Below, piece by piece: positions 13,562 to 24,220 of a stretch of 64,000 nt of DNA. The notes beneath the pieces are model-generated. The model was not told where the DNA came from and did no database searches. It saw nothing but the letters and a program-made list of their open reading frames with translations. The DNA is from Rhynchonema sp. JSB1_4 (Eukaryota > Nematoda > Chromadorea > Monhysterida > Xyalidae). How positions within the stretch are numbered: the first letter of the stretch is position 1; each line of letters begins with the position of its first letter. Both the position numbers and the translations under genes were made by a program. The DNA is taken from the NCBI GenBank assembly GCA_030248065.1, contig JASAMV010009102.1, positions 1 through 64,000 of the forward strand. The letters run 5' to 3'.

Positions 13562-16347
13562 TCAAGTGCACACATCACTGGGACACTGCCCACAACTGAG
13601 TTCACAATTGGTAGTCATCCACGATTGATATCGACCCGTGCAGAACCCAAGATCGGCGTAGTAACCACAGTACAGATTCGTGTCTGTGCAATCACCTGTA
13701 ACGGTAACCTGTTGGATCAGTGCGAGCTACCGCATCTCGTAACCCAAGCAACTGCCATAGTAACCCACAGCAATACATTCGTTGCAGTATCTTCACATCT
13801 GCATCAGCAATGCTCGTCCGTTGACCAAACACACTTCGAGCCACACCCGTCTTGGACGTGATAACATCAATGTCGCTGTTCACTGCGCCGTCCTGGAAAC
13901 ACTTTTTTTAAATTTTTCATATGAACAAATGGTTTTGACTTGAACTCAGTTACCGTAGGCCCGTAGTGCATCACACTGGTCTCGGCGTATGGCGTGCCGT
14001 ATGACGTGTAGGTGGTGTGGTCGACCTTGGCAAACTGCTCGAAAGCAAATGGCTGAAAACAAAAGTGTTGTGTAAAACAGAACTTTTCGGGTCACAGTGT
14101 AACTCACGATGATGTTGTTGAAGTTGATGTCCACCTTTCTGTCTCTGTCAAGTCGTCCATGGGTGTGCATCACACCCAGTGTGTGCATCAGCTCATGCCA
14201 GACACGACCCTCGGGCTGCAGAACGTGAAAACTTTTCTAAATTTAGACTTATGGAGTTTATAAAGTTTATCGAACATGTGAACACTCGAAGTTAATATAG
14301 ATGGTGTTGATTGTCAGTCGGCCGACCGCTGCAGCGCCGCAACTGAAAAAAATTTATTACCGAAGTGAAACTGAATTTTAGATCAAACTCTGCGTTTGAT
14401 ATTATTTTATTGTAAACAGTCAACAAACTCACATCGCATCGGTTTCAATGGTCTCAAATCGAATGTGCGCTTGTCCACCTGTTGGTGCTTGATCCACCTC
14501 TGTGAACCGAATGCACACAACACGATTCTCAAAGTGTTCGATCGCCGACCGAATTATTTCTTGTTGCTTGGTGGCTGGATGGAAGGCTTTCCTTTAGTTA
14601 CGTGTTATTAAATGCAATGGAAGAGAAAATAATCACGATGCCACTTACTGAGCGCATCGATCAAATACTTGATTGGTTGATCACGTGGCCACAGTATGCT
14701 ACCGTAACCCAGCCAGACGCCCGCGCGTTTCGTTCGACGTGAACCACCACGACCGCGATTGCGTCTCTTCTTTTCCTTTTTCTCTTTTCCTAAAATGGAC
14801 TGTGAAAGTATGTACTGTATGTTGGCGGAAAAAAGTTTGAAGTACTCTTATTGTGAGCAGTACCTCTTTTGATGATGCGGTCGGCTTGAGCTGGATTCAG
14901 AAACACATCACCCATGAACAGACCATCGTCCGGAACGCAAACCTATATGTATGTACGTAAACATTTGGTGCATAATAATCGTAATTGTGGTAACCAGGGG
15001 TGATAACTTTCAGGAAAATAGGTAATACATGAACTCACGTGTTCAGAATCAATTCCCATCAACTCCAGAATGTATTTCTTAGCTTTGTGCGTCTGCTGGA
15101 ATTCGTACTCGATGTCGCTCTCGACTTGCAGTTGTTCTCTGAAGGCAAGTATCGAATTAGTGCTCAACAGTGACAATTAATTTAAGTTTTTGGTGAAGAT
15201 AAGAGTATCCAATTCTCACTCCAAAGTCAATTGTTCGAGTTCATTGTTTCGATTGTGACCAAGCGCCCGACCTCGGTTGCTGTTGTTGTTGCCTCGTCCT
15301 CGATTGTTGGCCTGATAACACAATAAACTTCGGTTACTATTCCTACTGTACCCACACAGTTAGAATCGTAAACTGTTTCCATTGGGTGGAATTTTCGAAA
15401 ACGGTGTAAAGGTCAGTTGGGCGTAAAGGTCGGTGTAAAGTTTGGTCGAAAGCTCGGTCGGCGTAGCTCGGTGTAAACGTGAAACATTACCTGTTATTAA
15501 CGTGGAATGTTTCAAGTTTACACCGAGGTCTATTACACTGAGCTGTCGACCGAGCTTTCCACCGACCTTTACACCCAACTGACCTTTACACCGTTTCGAA
15601 AATATCACCCATTTGCTGTGTTTTGTATCCCCCAAAATGATTATCTCAAAACATAGTGAACGATACTTTGCTCACCCATCTCCCGTTAACTTCCAAATAC
15701 GCTGTGTGATTAATGTTCTCCAGGGTCCAACTCGTCCTGCAGTGAGTGCCACACCGACATAGGGTACATTGCATAATCACTCAACCAACCGACCTGTCCA
15801 CCATCCCCTCCACTCCTGCCCTTGGCCAATCCCAGTCCGATTTGATGTCCCAATTTCTTTCCGCGTTTTTTCGCTTCGGTGCCCACCCTGATTCGTTTGA
15901 GTTCCTGTCTGCGCACGGACGCAACATGCAGCTCGTATGGATTGGTGCACATCAAGCGACACTCACTGGACGCTGAACAACGACGCTGAAGGGTTGGGAG
16001 TCGTTGTCTTGATTAAGCACGGGCGTTTTGGGTGCCTGTGAAACATCACCCTGCTGACCAACCGACATCAGTTAAGCAGAAAACAGGGCACGACTTCCAT
16101 GCCAGAGCCACGGCAACACTTTTCTTCTACTGACCGTTTTTCAACTGTGTAATTGTTAAACGGGAATCTGATGCAGCAAAGAAAATAAATGCACTAGAAA
16201 CAAAACACCGACATTGATGGCGTCCACAACATCTCGTGGAATTTCCTCCAAATCCTCAGGTGGCGGTGGTGGAGGTTGTTCTTGAGCGTGACATCCGATC
16301 GCAAATATCGAGATTGTCGTTAATACGAACGACACAAATATGTTCAT
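13562..16347 (-). CDS. Secreted astacin metallopeptidase with C-terminal ShKT domain
   Basis: A zinc endopeptidase, secreted as a zymogen. Twelve exons join in phase to about 470 aa: 16213-16347, 15794-15985, 15220-15311, 15039-15138, 14864-14942, 14649-14789, 14433-14574, 14276-14342, 14108-14215, 13954-14052, 13769-13892, 13562-13695. A signal peptide (MNIFVSFVLTTISIFAIGC) and a basic, Asn/Gly-rich propeptide precede a furin-like site RRTKR. The mature domain opens AGVWLGYGSILWP, carries the zinc site HELMHTLGVMH followed by LDRDRKVDI, and has the Met-turn SVMHYG. The last exon is a ShKT domain with six Cys, ending CELSCGQC. Exon 2 is ambiguous: an overlapping exon, 15967-16035, in another frame would also fit phase 0-0 and give about 430 aa. 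The start lies only 249 bp beyond the stop of the receptor gene on the same strand. Confidence 0.9.
15381..15614. repeat. Hairpin element in astacin intron 2
   Basis: Arms of about 100 bp at 15381-15485 and 15515-15614 are near reverse complements; the edges read attttcgaaaacggtgtaaa and ccgtttcgaaaatatcaccc. The apex contains gtgaaacatt and its partner aatgtttca. No coding capacity. Confidence 0.8.
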
Positions 16348-16387
16348 TGTTTTATTGATTTCTAAAATTTTACCCTGATTCGTTTCT

Positions 16388-16393
16388 TTTATT
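16388..16393 (-). terminator. Candidate poly(A) signal of the receptor gene
   Basis: TTTATT on the + strand reads AATAAA on the minus strand, 204 bp past the receptor stop at 16597. It lies only about 40 bp before the astacin start codon, so the two transcripts may overlap or be tightly packed. Confidence 0.35.
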
Positions 16394-16596
16394 GATACAA
16401 TGCACAGGAAAACTGCAAAGTCAGAAAAAGATTCTGGGAATATTGTTAAATTATTTGTGTACATACGTGTGACCTATGGTATGGCATTTTTTGTGAAAGC
16501 AATACAAGCATCACAAGGTAAAGTCAAAACAAACAGCAAAAAGCAAAAGTACAAGATAAGAAAGGCATTCGCTAAAATTGATATACAACCACGTGA

Positions 16597-19500
16597 TCAC
16601 AGATATAAAAATGTTAATAGAACGAATATCAACGAGCAGCAAATCGCACAACACGCACGCAAACGGTCCAACTTAGAGAACATCACAATGTGAACTTTGT
16701 CCAACACCAAATCACCCTTTGAGCTCGGCGCGTAACGTTGTTGGAACCAGAGTAGGCCGAAACGCAGCACCAGGCCCAGAAAATTGGATGTCAGCAACCA
16801 GCCGTAGAATTTGACTAGAAATGAAAACAATCAATTGGCACGGTATCACCATCAGATTTCAATACAGGACATTACGTTTTGACGTTTAGTGCACGAATGC
16901 CCCGAAATATTATTGACAAAATGAATAAGACCGCTTATTCGTAATGATACTGGGGAACATCGTGCAAAGCTGAGACGTCAACCGAGAAAATGTGTTAATT
17001 CAGAAACCAATTCGTTAAGTCCGGATACTTCGCTTCGGCTTGGCAACATTTCAGGAATATTCATGTTGCATTGTGCCGGTATGATTCTTGCATCCGTTTC
17101 AGTTGTGATTGAGTTTATTGTGCACTCGCGCTATCTAATGACAGAAAACACCATTCCGCAGCTGGTCAGTTAGTATCTCGAATTCACCATACATAGTTAT
17201 TTTTACCTTTGAATACTGTATAATGAAAAAATGAAACTGAAACTTTTCAAATTTCTTAACTTCAGCTGTTCTTACCGATTTTTGGCGCATTCGTTGTGGT
17301 CGGCGGGACGATCTCAATCAAAATGGTCAGCAGCACGCAGGTGAGTGCGAGTGACGTCATCAGGTACAGTAACCCGGATCGATGATCAGTCACCGTAACC
17401 CCGATGATGACCAACAGACAGCATACGGTAGCCGGCATGTACACCCAATAGTAGATGTACGGTTGATGGCGCACAAATTCGAATCGAAACTCAATGGCCG
17501 ACCAGAAGCCGTGCGAGCGTTGGCGACTGGAAGGAGAATTTCGGGAAAACAGACATTGCGTAACAACTAAGAAACAAGGAACTCTCTTCGAAATGTGTGG
17601 CATCAGTAAATCTCGACATGTGTTCCGCTCACCAAGTTCATGCCGCGGCCGAGAAAAAAGTCGGCAATTGTTTCTCAGAGATTATGGCAAATGATTGCAG
17701 TGCACCAAAATGAAACGCACGCTTCTGTTTCATTGTAATGATGGAAATAGGCGCCGGTTCGTCCCATCCAATCAAACGACAGCCAGGACTTGTTGGCCCA
17801 CGAACGCGTGAACTGCCAGTTGTTGAAAACACGCTTCTTTCTGAAATTACATCTTATTATACACGTACATATATATTCGGCAGGACATAAACAAATAATC
17901 CTATTTTTAGCATATCGCTTGTATGTACCGGCACCCATGATGTCTTTGTTATCGTGCCCATTGATACAGTCTGCCGCCGGTGTTGTGATAGAGTCCCGAC
18001 GACATTGACAGTAAACTAGAAACCAAACTGACAGTCACTGTAAATATTACCTATAGTTTCACTAAATTGAGGCCACTATAAATAGGGATGAGTGTGCACT
18101 GTGGGATCCATTCACAAAGATATCAAACTTCATGTGTGCACTTTGTGTGCGACAAAACATCCAACGGACATACTTTGTGCCTTGAGTGTCCCTGGTGGCC
18201 ATGAGCATGTACACACTTTCGCCCACACCGATCGCTGAGAAGCTGACGGTGTCACTCGTGTAGAAATGACGGTCGAGAATCACAAGCGGACATCTGAAAA
18301 ACAATAGCGAGGGGATAAAAAAGCGTTTTACAGTCGGACAATCATAAAATCAAACACGTCACCAACACTTGCGTATCGCATGGAAAATCGGCGAAATCAA
18401 AATCGCAGGTGACTTCGAACGCAAACGGTACTACGACGCTGACAAAACCGGTGCGAATGATGAACACACGCATCGTACGTGCTATGCCCGCGCCGATGTG
18501 ACCGGTCGAGGGGTCGGCACTGCATGCAATTGCATACTGTATGTCACGTGACCAGCTCGGTTGTGAATAGGATTGTCGCACAGTTGTGGTAGGTATATTA
18601 AGGTAATTAATCTCACATCACGTTTTGGGTATGTAAGTTGTGGGTGGATGTACTTGTTACGTCATGCAAGGGTCGCTTTTCGGTTGGGGTTACCACAAAC
18701 TTATTGTAAGATCTGCGTGGAGAGTCCACCCGTTTCATGGTGAGTCACAGTGGCTTAGTGGTCGGGATCGGGACTGGGCACGTTGGCAGGCTAACAGTAA
18801 CGGGGACCAAGCTGTTGGTTCACATACAGAGAGTGGTTCACTACAAAAAAGCCCGCTGTAAAGGGGGTTAGTCATTTGCCAAGCACCTACATACATAAGA
18901 TTACTTGAGAAACCAACTTATTGAACAGCATGAGTTTCGGCATCCAGATCGAGTTCGACTGATATCCGTACCCCAACTCGAAGGCGTACGCCAACGAATC
19001 AGATAGTGTCCATTTAAGACGCTGATCGTGCCAAGCCTGGGTGGGTCACTTTTAAAAATTTATTCCACATACAGTAATCATGACCAACATGCATACTGTA
19101 TTGATCATCTAACCATCGTCAGCATGCCGTGTCCTCTCATCGTTTCAGCCCGTTCGTCCTGGAAGGTCAATGTCTTTCACATCAGATGACACCGGCCTTT
19201 TATCGCGCCCCAATCGGGGGCCTTTCATGCAGCACAGTGGCATATGGTGCACCCTCTATTTATAGTGAATATATCCGCACGCTATTTTGGTTCCCATTCT
19301 ACCGCTAACCTCCTGTAATTATGTATTCGATTCTGGGTGTACAGCCACACATTGACCACGACAGAGGGTATAGATCGTTTCACTAAACAGAGTACAAGTT
19401 GTATATACGTACGTACAACCAACCACTCTTTCAATGTGCTGCACAAAGGGCGCGATGTGCACTTGGACAGGTTTCTCGGGCAGCTCTTCGTTGTCATACT

Positions 19501-19636
19501 GTTGGTCGTGGAATAACTTTTTGATCAATTGATCCCGTTGACTGCCTTTCACCATTCCGGGGCTGTATTGATTGGACTGGTTGGGTAAGAGACAGCTGAG
19601 AATCAGAATTCTGAGAATGTGCATCTTATCAGCCAT
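16597..19636 (-). CDS. Cys-loop ligand-gated ion channel subunit (one exon inverted)
   Basis: A pentameric neurotransmitter-gated channel subunit of the nicotinic-like type. Minus-strand exons: 19424-19636, 19114-19158, 18918-19036, 18367-18519, 18174-18293, 17721-17840, 17276-17526 and 16597-16814. The N-terminal leader precedes LTMAWHDQRLKW and a canonical Cys-loop, with 13 residues between Cys in CDFDFADFPCDTQVC and an extra Cys inside. The 17276-17526 exon carries TM1 (WVYMPATVCCLLVIIGV) and TM2. The 16597-16814 exon carries the end of the intracellular loop and TM4, ending LLTFLYL. No Cys pair is seen in loop C (NETEARQ), as in non-alpha nicotinic subunits. TM3 is absent from the minus strand; a phase-matching TM3 exon lies on the plus strand at 17055-17168. 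With it the protein would be 450 aa. As assembled, the gene lacks TM3. Confidence 0.85.
16880..16984. repeat. Small hairpin beside the inverted exon
   Basis: ttgacgttt.agtgcacga...gcccc near 16880 pairs with gggg...tcgtgc.aaagctgagacgtcaa ending near 16984. It lies in the same intron as the inverted TM3 exon, about 70 bp from it. Confidence 0.55.
17055..17168 (+). CDS. Inverted TM3 exon of the Cys-loop receptor
   Basis: On the + strand, between minus-strand exons, acceptor 'atttcag' (to 17054) opens a 114-nt frame read in phase 1-1. It encodes IFMLHCAGMILASVSVVIEF then HSRYLMTENTIPQLV, and ends at donor gttagt. The first part is a TM3 helix and the rest resembles the post-TM3 'HHR..T..MP.WV' segment of nicotinic receptors. 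Its phases exactly fill the gap between the exons ending at 17276 and beginning at 16814, restoring a 450-aa frame. I saw no TM3-like frame on the minus strand in this intron. Confidence 0.8.
19246..19315. repeat. Dispersed repeat, 'CCCTCT-TATAGTGA' type
   Basis: The segment gtgcaccctctatttatagt, followed by gctattttggttcccattct and taacctcc, is matched with gaps by 29425-29513. Fragments with cctctttatag also occur near 26802 and 34423. Confidence 0.45.
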
Positions 19637-20228
19637 TTTAGCGGAATAATATTTTATTTTTATTTTTGAAGTGTGTATGGGTGGGCTGTTGCACAACAAC
19701 CAGCCAAGGACGGGCAGCGGGGTGCTCGGGGTTCAAAACAGTGTACATACTTTTGTTTATGTTATTCGCATGACGAATTATACATAGGTACCCTATAGGA
19801 ACTATAAAGGTTTTCCCAAACGCGCGGTTATGATAATGGGTCAGCTACAGTAATGTGCATATCAAGTTTCTGGATTGTTACGCGAGCGCATAACCTGTTA
19901 AAAGCACGTGGTAAAGATGTACATACATAGCACATTTTATACAGCGAAAGCAATGAGTCAAAAAGATCATCAGCAACATCATAAAATGAAGACAATAAAA
20001 AGAGGAGAACATGAACGATCAAAACCTCAAAGCTACCGGTGATGATGTGCACAAGAAATCAACAAAGATCAAAATGAAGAGTACTGAAATCGATGGTTTG
20101 GTCATTCTTCCTCCACTCAGACCCTCGAATCTCGGCGGGTTAGGGTTTGGAGGCAGTGTGTCGATAAGTCGCACCGCTAAAATAAAATATAATCATATGT
20201 ATAGTTGATGAAAAAGTGTGAGAAAACA
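19637..20228. other. Spacer between two minus-strand genes
   Basis: About 590 bp between the end of the LDLa/fibrinogen gene and the receptor start. It should hold the receptor promoter. The + strand frame at 20011-20208 has no family similarity and I do not call it. Confidence 0.45.
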
Positions 20229-23200
20229 TCATCTTGATTTCTTCTCACGTTTGAAACTTTTCGGTCGAATCTGCATGGTGACCTGCTGTAGTCGAGCCTG
20301 GCCCCACATGACACCCAACAGATGCTCGCTGCCCGGCACGGCCAGATACGGCAGGTTGAGATTGGCCGTGCGCTCACATCTGGAAATATTATTGAAAAGA
20401 AAACGTATGAATGCAAACGAAGCGAAAATCAATCGACTTGTCATTGTGCCACCATCCCGATTTCCACCAGATCGCACAGTTCACGTCGGCCAGATTGTCG
20501 GTGTCTCGATCGTGCGTGCCGAACTTCTGACCACGACTGTGCCGCAATGCGTCCACTGCAATGATACGCACTCTAGTTCTTGGTGAATAATCTTTGATGG
20601 GTTCTGATCATGTCATTACAAAGTGGGCAGACTGTACAGAGACGCTGGATGCATAAAGTATAGCTCCGGTCAAACTGACGTCGTTGCTGCGGAAATGACA
20701 AACGAACAAGGCATATGTCCCACACTCACACGCAGTGCACGGTTGCTGACATCCGACCATTCTGCCTAGATTCAGTCTGAAACTGTCCTCCGGTCCATTC
20801 ACACCGAACAAATCGTATCTGGCGATCATCGGTTGTTGCTCCGCTGTGATCATCTTCACTATTAGTTCATGTTCAGTGCCATTGTACGCTGATCGAAGAC
20901 TCGTTAGCTCGTACAGGTATTCCAGACCTGCGTTGGGTAAAAAGTTTTTTTGCACTTCTTCAAAATTATAAAAACAATTCAGATTACCGATCCAAAAATT
21001 TCCTCGCTCCACCGACCCGAACCCTTTGACGTACGTCTGCCAGTCTTGCGTGAAGTTGACGCGATCATTGGTGCGTTTCATGATTGCCTGTTGTTCGAAA
21101 GACATATCATCAAATTTCCTGAAATACATATACCCATTCAAGTTGGATTAGTAGAAACTAACAGTCCAGCCTCCTCCTCCAGTATCTAAGTCGCACAGCA
21201 CTGGCATGGCACAACTGTTCGGTGATAGACATCCAGGACGGTAGACGGTCAAAACGTCACTTTTGAACGTCGGATTCTCGGCTTGAATATCGGCGCAATC
21301 TTTTGGATAACCTGAATCGTAAAAGTGGATTCTTGTGCTGAAATTAAAATAAAATATGGGAAAAATGGAGTATACTTCTTGATGGGTAGCAGACATTCTG
21401 CGGGCGCTTGGTCCAGCCCTGTGGACAGCCGCACATGAAACGATTTTGGCCCGAAACGTAATTGCAACCTTGAGTGCCGCACTGCATCGCTTGCGCGCAG
21501 TACGCTGAGAGTACAATATTTTCCTTTAATCAATTTTTTGATAAATGCGAAGGTAAAATTTCATACTTTCATCAGATGCACCAGCGCAGTCTTGCTGGCC
21601 GTCGTGCACCAAGTGATCGGGGATGCACTTCTGCTCACCCTTGCATCGAAACTGACCTGGTTTGCATTCTGTAAAAGACTTATGGAATTTGATAGTTTGA
21701 AAATCCCGAACATTTAAGATTATCACTGGACCTTGCGCTTTCAGGCACTCGTCACTGGCGTCATCCGGGTCGATGCAACGACAATGCTCGGGACATTTGA
21801 TTTGTTGGCCGAAACACACTGAAAGGTGTCATATTTTGATAACTGTTTTTTTAGCAATGACACGATCAAAAGTAATTCCACACCTTCATCGATGCCATCA
21901 CTACAGTCCTGATGACAGTTCTGCCACAACGACACCGGTATGCACTTGCCGTCGGTGCACTCAAACATGTTTGGCCATTTGCCATCGGTCCGGGTGGGAT
22001 CGGCTGTGCAACGGCCAGGCAGACGATTCATCATGTCTGAAAATGAGCAATATGGTTGGATTGCATTGATGAAGGCAATTTAACACGGTATAGTCAGGGT
22101 AACTGACCGAACAACGTGCAACGGTTCTTTTTTAAACGGTTGGTGGAAGGACAACAAGACGTGTTACCACAAGGTTTCACTCTATATGGGCATATTTCAA
22201 GTTGAACAGGAACCAGCAAATCAAGGAGAACAGTTTTAGCACGAAAAACGAGTGATATGCAAGGAGACATAATCTACCGGATCATGTGGCAGCTAATCAG
22301 TCTGGCATGTGGTGCTATAATCTTTCGAAAACGGTGGCGGAAGCGGAAACGGAAACAGCTTACAGCTGAGTACAGTGAACTGGTGCCCTTGCTAAATCAG
22401 GAAACAATTTAGCGAGGCATGTGCAGTCCTGAGATGTGCAATGCAGAGGTGGTTGAACTTTGTGTCATGCACTGAAGAACCAAGAGAGAGGAAAAGAAAA
22501 GTGCAACATTGTACATAAAATTTTTATCGTTCGTGTAATCAGGCATGTGTTGGTTGGCATACACTGGTGCAGTATTTTGCATAGTTGAGGCGCGACACAG
22601 GATTACTAATGCAGAATAAATTTCGTAAAAATAAGTGAACACGAAAACATGTCAACCAAGAGCAAATGTCACGAAATGGACGATACCAAACGCGAGACAA
22701 TGGCTGCCAATATGGCGTGTATACCTTCATCAGTAATGTGTGTTATCGGACGTCTGTTTGTATCAACGTTTGATGTTGCACCGCTGCCACCGCAGACAAC
22801 CTCTCCGTTACGACACGGATCTGCGATGGGATGGGATCTTAGAGGTGGTTAGTGTCACTATTGGGATTGCAATGCATGAATTACATGCATAATATTTATA
22901 TATGGCTCAACATAATTTTGGTTCACGCCCAATGATGAATTGGCTATGGTGAGATTACCAAACTATGTACTAAAAAACGACCTTCATCACTCATATCCCC
23001 ACAATCGTTATCCCCATCACCCAGCCATGTTCGCAGCACACAGTTCACCGTTTGTTCACAGCGAAAGATCAAGTGATCATCCTCCTTGCACAATTGGGCC
23101 CCTGAAAGTAAAGGACAGCGTCGTGAAATTATTTGAAAATTGAAAATACTAGTCCACAAAATAGTCCAACATTTTCTGTCGACACATTCTGTGTGCGCCG

Positions 23201-23468
23201 TGTAATTGTCGACACACTTGCCGCAGGGCACCGTCAACGTGTCGCAAAGCACCTGGCCGTCCCCGCACACTACAAATGCTCGTTATTTGACAGAAATAAC
23301 AAAAGAAATTCAATGAAATATACCAAAAAGTCATACTTTCGTCAGCACCATTGCCACAGTCGTCAATGCAGTCGCGCACCGACGTTAGCGACACACAACG
23401 GCTGTTGCCGCAATCAAACGCGTCCTCATTGTTGCCGCAGTTGCCGTTGTTGACTTGGCGGTTGTACA
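20229..23468 (-). CDS. LDLa-repeat, EGF-like and fibrinogen-domain protein (N-terminus not found)
   Basis: An extracellular, probably lectin-like or adhesion protein. Phase-consistent exons give about 580 aa: 23337-23468, 23186-23269, 22982-23101, 22725-22820, 21884-22036, 21732-21818, 21567-21668, 21376-21504, 21163-21311, 20732-21087, 20633-20686, 20438-20578 (or 20572), 20229-20379. The first seven are one-domain LDL-receptor class A-like exons, mostly ending just after Asp-Glu in phase 1 (CGNGADE, CGDMSDE, CSDGIDE, CAGASDE). Two lack the full Cys set. The next is an EGF-like domain (FMCGCPQGW). A fibrinogen C-terminal domain follows: CDLDTGGGGWT, WQTYVKGFGSVERGNFWIGN, NCAIWWKSGWWHNDKC, VTMQIRPKSFKRE, stop. 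The open frame continues above 23468 to about 23715 without a recognisable start or signal peptide, so upstream exons are probably missing from this model. Confidence 0.82.
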
Positions 23469-23767
23469 CTGCGACGGAAGAGCAGCTCAAATTTGTCAAG
23501 CAGTAATTTGCGAGCGCTGGACACAATGTTATGCTTGAAATACTATTGGCCCTCAATCTTTGCTGATGCGTTAATCTCAGAAGTGATTCGTATGAACAAC
23601 CCTCGGGGCGCTTCAAATTAACTTTTCGACTTTGTATCTTCTGAACTATTCGAAGTTCTGCAGACTGATAACGATTTTGTATCCCTTCCACCTGACGAAC
23701 ATACGTAGTAGGCACTGGTACAGTATTTCTATACGTTGGTCACCAATGTTTTTCGATTTTCGTGCAA

Positions 23768-24220
23768 GTGCTCGAATAGGATTGCTTATCGGGATCGGGA
23801 TCCAGATAATTAACCGTGATCGGGATTTCATAACGGGATTGAAATTTACGGATCGGGGTCGGATTGATACCCGAGATCGGGTCGGGATTACAGTTTTTGG
23901 CACAGTAGTGGTCACTTTGCAGCAGTTGATTTTTCATTTTTGGATTTTGAGTCGGGCTACAAAACATCCGCAGAAAAAACGACGCCAAATTGTGCAAAAA
24001 CGCAAAATTGACCATTTTTCATTCACATTTTTGTTGTTATGCTCAGTTTTATACCAGAGTGATTCAACTGCACTTTTAGCAGCTCTATAATCCCGATAAA
24101 AATCCCGATAAGAATGCCGGATCGGGATCCGGAGAAGTAATCGGCGTCAGAATTTTGGGATTTTATCGGGATTGAGACTGTCCGGATCGCTACTTCGGGG
24201 TCGGGATCCTGTTCGAGCGC
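23768..24220. mobile_element. Possible element rich in cgggatc repeats
   Basis: The edges are short inverted repeats, gtgctcgaataggat at 23768 and atcctgttcgagcgc ending at 24220. The interior is dominated by 'gggatcgggatc' and its complement. No clear target duplication or coding capacity. It sits where further 5' exons of the LDLa gene would be expected. Confidence 0.4.

Noticed and set aside
22944..23715. Long minus-strand frames running through introns of the LDLa gene
   Set aside because: Only the LDLa-like parts have Cys spacing and splice borders. Read-through parts are unstructured, although the part above 23468 could hide a real upstream exon.
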